A DNA stretch of 36,068 nucleotides from Candidatus Brocadiaceae bacterium (GTDB lineage: Bacteria; Planctomycetota; Brocadiia; SM23-32): positions 1-36,068 of the forward strand of contig PUNP01000878.1 in assembly GCA_003551785.1 (NCBI GenBank). The letters are read 5' to 3'. A program made the position numbers and the translations under genes. The notes under the pieces were generated by a model. That model worked only from the letters and a program-made list of their open reading frames with translations, was not told the origin of the DNA and made no database searches. Shown piece by piece: positions 9,700 through 16,223 of this stretch (positions within the stretch are counted from its first letter, which is position 1; each line of letters begins with the position of its first letter).

Positions 9700-10527
9700 C
9701 TACCATGTATAGTTAAAAGCGATATCTGCGTGCGATAAAGGCCCATGTCCACGCCCAAGTCGTAAGGCATTTTCGATGCCCACCTGAACGGCCTTGCCGG
9801 CGCTTTCCACTGCGTTCGGAACGGGTAAACCGTGAGCGAGAAAAGTGGCGGCGGCACTGGCAAAAGTGCACCCCGTGCCATGCGTATCCCGGGTTTCAAT
9901 CCTTCGATATTCGTATTCGTAAAAATCATGGCCATCATAAAGGATATTGACAGGGGAGACACCTTCATCCAAATGACCACCTTTGATGACCACCCATAGC
10001 GGGCCGGTGTCGGCAATAATTCGAGCGGCTTCACGCATATCATCAACGTTGGTAATTTTCTTGCCCCCGGCCAGCGCTTCCGCTTCGGGGATGTTGGGAG
10101 TGACAACTTGAGCAATCGGCAACAGTTGGGTTTTGACGGATTGCACGGCCTGCTCGGAAAGCAGACTGTCGCCGCTTTTCGCTATCATTACAGGATCGAC
10201 AACTATCTTTTTGACAGCATAGTTATGCAATATGCCGGCGACACATTCAACTATAGAGCTTTCGGCAAGCATACCTGTTTTGACAGCATCAACGCCTATG
10301 TCATCGAGGACGGCGACGACTTGCTTTTCGACGAAATCGGCGGGGACGGGATAAATACCCGATACGCCGACAGTATTTTGTGCGGTAAGAGCGGTAATAG
10401 CGCTCATAGCATACCCCCTGAGCGCGGTGATTGTTTTAATATCTGCCTGAATACCGGCCCCGCCGCCGCTGTCGCTGCCTGCTATGGTAAGAATTCTGGG
10501 AATATTACTATTAAGCACAGTCAACAT
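9700..10527 (-). CDS. thiD: Hydroxymethylpyrimidine/phosphomethylpyrimidine kinase
   Basis: 275 residues, the normal ThiD length. It phosphorylates HMP and then HMP-P with ATP to give HMP-PP, the pyrimidine half of thiamine, in the cytoplasm. The N-terminal GSDSGGGAGIQAD (residues 17-29) is the HMP-binding signature and DTHGTGC (214-220) carries the ribokinase-family anion hole and catalytic region. The ATG directly follows the TAA stop of the flavodoxin gene with no gap, which suggests translational coupling in one operon with rny and the flavodoxin. No other thiamine genes are in the window and no TPP riboswitch is apparent, as expected for an internal operon gene. Confidence 0.96.
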   Translation of the reverse strand: MLTVLNSNIPRILTIAGSDSGGGAGIQADIKTITALRGYAMSAITALTAQNTVGVSGIYPVPADFVEKQVVAVLDDIGVDAVKTGMLAESSIVECVAGILHNYAVKKIVVDPVMIAKSGDSLLSEQAVQSVKTQLLPIAQVVTPNIPEAEALAGGKKITNVDDMREAARIIADTGPLWVVIKGGHLDEGVSPVNILYDGHDFYEYEYRRIETRDTHGTGCTFASAAATFLAHGLPVPNAVESAGKAVQVGIENALRLGRGHGPLSHADIAFNYTW

Positions 10528-11004
10528 TTACTCAAAAACTTTTTTCGCTAAAGCGACGACCCTTTCTCCGAGTTCAGTGCATTGCCTTTGGGCACGTTCG
10601 TCGGGGGCATTAATAGCTATGGGGCCGTAATGGTCGCCCATCGGATTACCCTGAACTATCATCCCGTGGATGAGCATCGCCTGGAGAATTGACATGACGG
10701 TCGTTTCATTTCCGCCGCCGGGATTGGCAGATGAAGAGAAGGCACCGCCGATTTTTCCTTGCAGTCTGCCCTGGAATTTGACCGAATCGTCAAAAAGCTG
10801 TTTCAACTGCCAGCTCATGCCGCCATAGTAGGTGGGTGAGCCGGCAATAACCGCCTGATATTTATTCAATTCACTTACATCAACTTCATCAACCGACTTG
10901 AGTGTCACTTCGGAACCGGCGTTTTGAGCGCCTTTAGCAACGTATTCAGCCATTTCCCTTGTATTTCCACTTCCCGAAAAATACGTAATCAGTGTTTTAA
11001 CCAC
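10528..11004 (-). CDS. Flavodoxin/WrbA-like family protein
   Basis: 158 residues. The FMN phosphate loop is visible at the N-terminus (YFSGSGNTREMAE), followed by the flavin-contacting GSPTYYGGMSWQLKQ segment and a WrbA-like GGGNET region, so this is a small FMN protein of the flavodoxin fold, probably an NAD(P)H-quinone reductase or electron carrier. The start is GTG at 11004, chosen because GGAGGT on the minus strand (11016-11011) stands 6 nt before it. It lies 15 bp after rny and abuts thiD. The specific partner cannot be read from sequence. Confidence 0.88.
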   Translation of the reverse strand: MVKTLITYFSGSGNTREMAEYVAKGAQNAGSEVTLKSVDEVDVSELNKYQAVIAGSPTYYGGMSWQLKQLFDDSVKFQGRLQGKIGGAFSSSANPGGGNETTVMSILQAMLIHGMIVQGNPMGDHYGPIAINAPDERAQRQCTELGERVVALAKKVFE

Positions 11005-11019
11005 AACGATACCTCCGTA

Positions 11020-12570
11020 TTAATGAGCAACTTCGCTATAACGCGCTTCACGAATCACAATAACGTTAACTTCGCCGGGGTACTGGAGTTCATCTTCCAC
11101 TTCTTTAGCTATTTCCCTTGCCAGGCGTGCAGCTCCTTTATCATTGACATTATTGGAATTGACCAGCACTCTGAGTTCTCTTCCGGCCTGAATAGCGAAC
11201 GCGGCATGGACTCCTTTATGTTTTTGGGCAACATTTTCGAGTTTTTCCAGTCTTTTGACATACCTTTCGAGAGTTTCGCGTCGGGCACCCGGCCGACTGG
11301 CGCTCATGGTATCGGCGGCCAGTATCAGGCCTGCATAAAGCGAAGTAGGTTCAACATCCTCATGATGCGCTTCAATAGCATTGACGATAATGGGGTCTTC
11401 ACCGAAACGTCTGGCTTCTTCGGCCCCGATAATAGCATGGGAGCCTTCCTGGTCATGGTCAAGAGCTTTTCCGATATCATGAAGCAATCCGGCTCTTTTC
11501 GCCAGGCGTGCATCCAATCCGAGTTCGCCGGCCATAACGACGGCGAATCGGCCGACTTCAATAGAATGCTGCAGGACATTTTGACCGTAGCTGGTTCTGA
11601 ACTTAAGGCGTCCGAGCAGTTCCTTAACACCATCAGGGATGGTGGCCAGGCCCATTTCATACGCCGTTTCATTCCCGGTTTCTTTAATGATATTATCGAC
11701 ATCGGCCTGCGCTTTTTCAGTGATTTCTTCTATGCGTCCGGGGTGTATTCGGCCGTCGGCCACCAAACGTTCAAGAGCAAGGCGGGCTACTTCACGGCGA
11801 ACGCTGTCGAAGCTGCTGATAACGACGACTCCCGGAGTATCGTCAACTATGACGTCCACTCCGGTAGCTTGCTCGAAAGCGCGTATATTGCGTCCTTCCC
11901 TGCCGATGATGCGGCCCTTAAGGTCGTCATTAGGCAGTTCAAGGGTGCAGACAGTGGTCTCGTTAGTGGTGTCGGATGCACAGCGTTGCAGTGCGCTGAC
12001 AAGAATCTTTTGGGCTTCCCGCTCGGCCTTCTCTTTAGTTTCTACAATCTTGTCTTCAAAAATTTCGGCACAATCCTCTTCCACTTCACGCTTAAGGTGT
12101 TCAAAAAGTGCCTGCCGTGCATCTTCTCTCGACAGGCCGCTGATACGGTATAGTTCATCTTTTTGTTTTTGGATAAGTTTTTCTATATCCAATTCTTTAT
12201 TCGCAAGTTGCTTTCGGTTTGCTGCGAGGTTTTTCTCCGAGGTTTCCAGGAAGCGTTCTTTCTGATCGATCTCCCCCTCTTTTTTATCCAGATTATCTTC
12301 CCTTTTATCCAGCCTGCGCTCGGTTTGTCTTAGTTCTTTTCTGGTCTCCTGGACTTCTTTTTCGAAGTCTTCTCTAAGCTTTATAATATCCTGCCGTGCT
12401 TGAACTTCCAGCTCGCGTTTGTGCTGTTCGGCTTCTCGAGCAGCTTGTTCTAAAATCTCCTTTTGCTGCTCACGCGCATTCTTGAGGATGGATTTAGCTA
12501 TAAAAACTCTTAGAAAATACCCTCCGGCAACACCTGCAGCACCTATCAATATCAATGGTAAATATTCCAT
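11020..12570 (-). CDS. rny: Ribonuclease Y
   Basis: 516 residues from the preferred start; B. subtilis RNase Y is close to this length. It is a membrane-anchored endoribonuclease that starts mRNA decay. In order: N-terminal transmembrane helix (about 1-20), a long charged coiled coil rich in E, K, Q and R, a KH domain with GRIIGREGRNIR near residue 218, and an HD domain with HDIGKALDHD near 364, ending in the family's typical tail. An in-frame ATG at 12591 would add seven residues, but only the ATG at 12570 has a good ribosome site. It is the first gene of the rny-flavodoxin-thiD operon. Two long plus-strand frames lie antisense to it and are ignored. Confidence 0.97.
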   Translation of the reverse strand: MEYLPLILIGAAGVAGGYFLRVFIAKSILKNAREQQKEILEQAAREAEQHKRELEVQARQDIIKLREDFEKEVQETRKELRQTERRLDKREDNLDKKEGEIDQKERFLETSEKNLAANRKQLANKELDIEKLIQKQKDELYRISGLSREDARQALFEHLKREVEEDCAEIFEDKIVETKEKAEREAQKILVSALQRCASDTTNETTVCTLELPNDDLKGRIIGREGRNIRAFEQATGVDVIVDDTPGVVVISSFDSVRREVARLALERLVADGRIHPGRIEEITEKAQADVDNIIKETGNETAYEMGLATIPDGVKELLGRLKFRTSYGQNVLQHSIEVGRFAVVMAGELGLDARLAKRAGLLHDIGKALDHDQEGSHAIIGAEEARRFGEDPIIVNAIEAHHEDVEPTSLYAGLILAADTMSASRPGARRETLERYVKRLEKLENVAQKHKGVHAAFAIQAGRELRVLVNSNNVNDKGAARLAREIAKEVEDELQYPGEVNVIVIREARYSEVAH

Positions 12571-12579
12571 AATCGCAAA

Positions 12580-12585
12580 CTCCCC
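12580..12585 (-). promoter_or_regulatory. Ribosome binding site deciding the rny start
   Basis: GGGGAG on the minus strand lies 9 nt before the ATG at 12570. No comparable site precedes the upstream in-frame ATG at 12591, so the shorter product is preferred. Confidence 0.6.
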
Positions 12586-12835
12586 GCTCATATGAAGAGC
12601 GAACAGCCGCGAACGATCAATTTAACTATCTGACTCGGGGGTAAGCAATATGGGCGTGAATCCCGCTATTTCATTTTTCAATGCTTTGAAGTACCTTAGA
12701 ATTAAAACTTGCATGAGCACCATCTACACATTGAGAGAAAATGAGTAAAAAGAAAAATCGGTTCAGATGCAAGGATTTGCCCCAAAAAGAGTAGGCAAAT
12801 AACAAAAGTGAATCTAAAAATGAGAGTGAAAAGGA

Positions 12836-12958
12836 TTGATGCGGGAAAAACATTTTGAAACACCTGAAAGACTTCAAAAAGCTATGGAGCAACACACCAA
12901 AGCCGGCTTTCAAGTAACTCAAAACGCGAAACGGCCCAACCAGGGCATATTTTGTTAG
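12836..12958 (+). pseudogene. Possible transposase (integrase-core) C-terminal remnant
   Basis: A short open frame (TTG 12836 or ATG 12839, stop 12956-12958, about 39 codons) encodes a charged, protein-like peptide with ETPERLQKAMEQH and, further on, KRPNQGI. The order E-x2-LQxA-x-aromatic or charged run-RPxQG resembles the end of integrase-core transposases, such as the IS481 type, which end in YNxxRPHQG. No catalytic residues are present and the frame is closed upstream by a stop. This is weak pattern recognition; it may be chance. Confidence 0.22.
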
Positions 12959-13081
12959 TATAGCTGTAATTAACATGACTGGTTTAATATTATCTTCACC
13001 CCGGCGTCAGTTAACCAAATTTGACGTCGGTCGGCTGTATTTATTTCTGCCGCCTATGCCCGTCAGTTGTTGACATACTGT

Positions 13082-13155
13082 ATAAAAAGCGGAGCTTGAT
13101 CCTGAACGGGTGTGCAGCAGTTAGTAAAGTTTATTGCTCCGCCAAATAAAAATCT
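13082..13155 (-). ncRNA. Candidate small RNA with own promoter and terminator
   Basis: On the minus strand a promoter-like pair (13191-13162) is followed within about 80 nt by a stem GCGGAGC (13142-13136) / GCTCCGC (13095-13089) and then five T residues (13088-13084). The predicted transcript is about 74 nt, nearly all enclosed by the stem. No known RNA family was recognised. It lies in the long gap upstream of rny, about 490 bp before that gene. An alternative is a decoy hairpin in non-coding DNA. Confidence 0.35.
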
Positions 13156-13161
13156 ATATTA

Positions 13162-13191
13162 ATTATCAACTTTAAAAGCCTTCATTGTCAA
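13162..13191 (-). promoter_or_regulatory. Candidate sigma-70 promoter
   Basis: TTGACA (13191-13186), an 18-nt spacer and GATAAT (13167-13162) on the minus strand; 6/6 and 5/6 consensus matches. It points toward the hairpin and T-run at 13142-13084 and, further on, toward rny. Confidence 0.4.
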
Positions 13192-13292
13192 ATTCAACCC
13201 ACCATTCTGACATGTAAACACTTTCATAATAATAGCTTCAGGGATTTAATTTTTTATTAAATTAGAATACTCTGGAATACTGGGGAGAATTT

Positions 13293-13344
13293 CCTAAACA
13301 TTTTATTCTTTTCAGTGGTGCCTATGGAGCAAATGTCAAACATA
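13293..13344 (+). repeat. R1 repeat, partial copy A
   Basis: It shares CCTAAACATTT, then TTTTCAGTGGTGC and GCAAATGTCAA, in the same order and nearly the same spacing as the full copy at 32726-32859. Only the 5' half is clear. A degenerate 3' arm (TTTTGCAGAT ... CTGAA, 13371-13394) may lie inside the end of the neighbouring membrane-protein gene. Confidence 0.6.
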
Positions 13345-13355
13345 GCCCTAAATTA

Positions 13356-14375
13356 TCACTCCTGGCTCTTTTTTGCAGATACGAGCATCCTGAATTTTTG
13401 ATGAAAAGGAAATGATTTTACATTACATCCCTTTTCGATTAAATTCATGATACCTCTTAACGAAATAACGGAACCAAACGCAATTGTTCCCAGTTTCCCA
13501 CCCGCCCCGCCAAGATAAGGATTCGACAAAATAAACACGAGGCCGGAGAAAAAACCTGCAAAAACCATCAAATATGTCTTAGGAAAACGCTGCGAAGAAG
13601 ACATGCCTGCAAATGAACTGCAAATTACCATGACCGCTATAGTCTCACCAACTCCAGGATGTAAAGGCGGTAAAACCAGCCCGCCGGCTAAACCGACCAG
13701 GCCAGAAGCAAGCACCGGGCCATGTTTCATCGGTACACTTAAAAAAAATGTGGCCACTGCAGCCGCTATTGAATAGCCCATCAGCATCAAACTGGTTCTG
13801 AACTCCGGAATGGGAGAAGATAAAAACTCAGCCCCCATAATCGTCCCTGCAATTATGCACCCGGCAAAGGCTATTGTCCCCAGCTTGCCGCCAAACCCGT
13901 CATAAAAAGGGCCGCTGATAACATATATTATGCCGGCAGCGGCACCAGCCAAAAAAATACAAGGAAAAACAGAAACCAAATAGTCCGCTGAGGCCATACC
14001 AACAAACGAACCGCAGTAAACCGGCACGCCATATTGCGGCTTGATTAACGCTATCAGCACACCTACAAGCCCTGAAGCCACTACCGCCCCTAACTGAAAG
14101 TACACGCTCAATACATAGGTAACCACTGCCCCGCCAAGCACAGCTAGAAAATTATAAAAATCCTCCCGGCGTAAAAGATAATTCCAGAGATGCAGCTTGA
14201 AATAACTGCGGAATTCGACAATATTTTGATAGGAAAGCGCCAATAAAATCAGCACCATCAATAGAAAAGGTAAAAGCAAACCGTTGTTGAATGCCGCTAT
14301 CAGCGACAGACCAAACAATAAGAAGGTGAAAAATAAGAGTATTATGTAACCTATTAGGTTCAGCGCCTTTAACAT
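13356..14375 (-). CDS. Polytopic membrane protein with internal duplication
   Basis: 339 residues, highly hydrophobic, with about eight to ten predicted membrane segments; not a family I recognise. Two halves repeat: SGLVG at 101-105 and 224-228, a C-x-SF-x-GM motif at 121-127 and 252-258, and GGKLGTIAF at 162-170 and 292-300. The pseudo-twofold repeat is typical of transporters or channels built by gene duplication, so a transport role is an inference. A soluble basic tail ends the protein. The ATG at 14375 has no good ribosome site. The AIM24-family gene lies 114 bp upstream in the same direction, with R1 copy B between them, so co-transcription is possible. Confidence 0.8.
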   Translation of the reverse strand: MLKALNLIGYIILLFFTFLLFGLSLIAAFNNGLLLPFLLMVLILLALSYQNIVEFRSYFKLHLWNYLLRREDFYNFLAVLGGAVVTYVLSVYFQLGAVVASGLVGVLIALIKPQYGVPVYCGSFVGMASADYLVSVFPCIFLAGAAAGIIYVISGPFYDGFGGKLGTIAFAGCIIAGTIMGAEFLSSPIPEFRTSLMLMGYSIAAAVATFFLSVPMKHGPVLASGLVGLAGGLVLPPLHPGVGETIAVMVICSSFAGMSSSQRFPKTYLMVFAGFFSGLVFILSNPYLGGAGGKLGTIAFGSVISLRGIMNLIEKGCNVKSFPFHQKFRMLVSAKKSQE

Positions 14376-14423
14376 GATTGATATTGATATATTTGCGCTA
14401 TGCTGTCTCTAATCCGCTTATCC

Positions 14424-14497
14424 CACGCGTTTCCAGTGGTGCAGATGTAAAAATGTCAAATACCGTCTTTAGTTTTTATAATATGCAAGCTAACGCG
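14424..14497 (+). repeat. R1 repeat, partial copy B overlapping a gene end
   Basis: CACGCGTTTCCAGTGGTGCA (14424-14443) and AAATGTCAAATACCG (14451-14465) match the 5' half of the full R1 copies. CGCGTT (14426-14431) pairs with AACGCG (14492-14497), and AAATGTCAAA pairs with a TTTTGACATTT inside the AIM24 gene. The second arm therefore overlaps the last codons and stop of that gene. Confidence 0.55.
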
Positions 14498-15182
14498 GGT
14501 CAGGTCGTAACGGCAGATATTTTGACATTTCCCCAACCATACTTTGAACAGGCATGGTCTGCAGCCAGACCTTGCCGGGCCCCTTTAACGTCGAAATAAA
14601 TATCGAGCCGCCTTCACCGCTGAATTTACTGGGAAATCCGCTGGAAAAACGCTCGGTCGAAAAAGTTACGGTTTCCTGAAAAGCCCCAACGGAAGCCGGA
14701 TCCACTTTAATGCTCTCCCCCTCTTCAAGCTCCCTCTCTATACACTGCCCGTCCATTTCAATTATCAGCCACCCCCGACCTTTAAATTTATCCATCACTA
14801 ACCCATCGGACCCAAAAATTCCGGGGCTTATTTTTTCTTCAATATATGATTCATAATCAATATCCGCAGTGGCACATAAAAAAGAACGTTTCTGACAAAT
14901 TAAACTGGTTGTCTTCAAATCTATTACAATGATTTTACTGGGGTAAGTATGCCCAAAAACCACAGATGCCCCCTCGCGCTCGGCAGTATAATCCACCATA
15001 GCTATATCCCCGGCGCCTAACGCCCTCTTGATATTATGCATAAAACCTTCCTTATACCTTACTTTCATCGCAATGTCAGAATCCATCCAGCGCATAACCC
15101 CTGACTGAGCATATATATGTTCACCTTTATGCAGTTTCAATTCAATTATAGGTATGAAAGCGCCGTGTATCTCGTATTCCAT
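14490..15182 (-). CDS. AIM24 / TIGR00266 family protein
   Basis: 230 residues, the usual size. The family has an all-beta, double-stranded helix fold of unclear function, sometimes linked to stress or membranes. Visible hallmarks are the N-terminal AQSGVMRWMD segment, the central GxxG-rich strands, and the C-terminal GEGGSIFIST-LKGPGKVWLQTMP motif. The ATG at 15182 has GGAG 7 nt upstream. The stop codon lies inside the R1 copy B stem, so its last few residues (LRPDPR) may derive from the repeat. Downstream is the duplicated membrane protein, in the same direction. Confidence 0.88.
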   Translation of the reverse strand: MEYEIHGAFIPIIELKLHKGEHIYAQSGVMRWMDSDIAMKVRYKEGFMHNIKRALGAGDIAMVDYTAEREGASVVFGHTYPSKIIVIDLKTTSLICQKRSFLCATADIDYESYIEEKISPGIFGSDGLVMDKFKGRGWLIIEMDGQCIERELEEGESIKVDPASVGAFQETVTFSTERFSSGFPSKFSGEGGSIFISTLKGPGKVWLQTMPVQSMVGEMSKYLPLRPDPR

Positions 15183-15303
15183 TACGCTTCTCCATTAACT
15201 CTTTTTTCGGTAACAGCAAAAAAACATGAAAACTTAAATCACTGTGGAATTCCATTCTCCCACTGGAACAATGCATCTTACCCGGCACACTGAAACACGC
15301 GGG

Positions 15304-16191
15304 CTAAGTGTCATTATGTGCAAACAATTTCTTTATTTGTACCAGTTCATCTCTGCTTTGCCTGGCTTCTTCAAGCCAAATCTCCAAAGCATCGAAATCG
15401 CCGGCTTCAATAAACGCCTTGGCAACACCGAGCGATGCGGAAAATGACTCAAGAGCTTCGATTATTCTGTTGGAATTGCTTTCACAGATAGCTCTCCAAA
15501 GCCCGGGATCGCCACCTGCTATCCTCGTTGTATCCAATAATCCGCCTCCGGCATAACAGCCTTCTTCAGCAACCTCCGTGTGGTTAATAAGAGCCGCGGC
15601 CAAAATGTGCGGCAGGTGGCTTATGCGAGCGACCAATCTATCGTGTTCACGCGAAGACATAAAATACACATCAGCACCTAATGAAGTCCATAAATGCTCA
15701 AGCCGGTTTAAAACACCTTCAGGAGTGTCATCCAATGGGGTAAAGATACAGGCGGCCCCCTCAAAAAGATCCCTCTTCGCATGTCCCGCCCCCCTCTTCT
15801 CGCTGCCGGCCATCGGGTGAGTGGGGATAAAATATATACCTGAATCGGGTTTGATCCGGCTGCGTATAACTTTAATCACACTCTCCTTCGTACTACCAAC
15901 CTCGGTAAGTACCGTTTCAGGCATTAAATGACCGGCCATTTCATCTACCAGCTTTACAAAAGTCGAAACCGGAGTAGCCAATATTATCAGATCAGCATCG
16001 GCCACTCCTTCACTTAACTCCGTTGTATACTCGTCTATAGCCCCGACTTCAATAGCGGCCTTTAAAGAAGACACCCTCCTGCCGACACCGACTATACGTC
16101 TGGCAAGCTGTTTTGATTTTATTCCCAGCCCAATAGAACCACCTATCAACCCAGGGCCAATAATTGAAACGGTATTATAGATTTTCCCCAT
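15304..16191 (-). CDS. tyrA: Prephenate dehydrogenase
   Basis: 295 residues from the preferred ATG at 16191. It oxidises prephenate (or arogenate) with NAD(P)+ in tyrosine synthesis. The N-terminal Rossmann motif GPGLIGGSIGLG, ATPVSTF, the HPMAGSE substrate motif and ISHLPHILAAAL are all present. A TTG at 16218, 5 nt after the stop of the upstream lipoprotein gene, would add nine residues; neither start has a clear ribosome site, and the ATG gives the family-typical distance to the glycine loop. It probably shares a transcript with the lipoprotein gene. No ACT domain is present, so feedback control is not evident. Confidence 0.94.
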   Translation of the reverse strand: MGKIYNTVSIIGPGLIGGSIGLGIKSKQLARRIVGVGRRVSSLKAAIEVGAIDEYTTELSEGVADADLIILATPVSTFVKLVDEMAGHLMPETVLTEVGSTKESVIKVIRSRIKPDSGIYFIPTHPMAGSEKRGAGHAKRDLFEGAACIFTPLDDTPEGVLNRLEHLWTSLGADVYFMSSREHDRLVARISHLPHILAAALINHTEVAEEGCYAGGGLLDTTRIAGGDPGLWRAICESNSNRIIEALESFSASLGVAKAFIEAGDFDALEIWLEEARQSRDELVQIKKLFAHNDT

Positions 16192-16223
16192 AAAAAATGG
16201 TTGAGATTTAGTGTTCAAGACGG

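Noticed and set aside
10924..12153. 409-codon open frame on the plus strand
   Set aside because: It lies antisense to rny and the flavodoxin gene, whose conserved motifs prove the other strand; the frame arises from rny codon composition.
12671..12976. 101-codon minus-strand frame encoding a hydrophobic, Phe/Ser/Leu-rich peptide
   Set aside because: No ribosome site and no known motif; the composition is what an antisense of Lys-rich AT-rich DNA gives.
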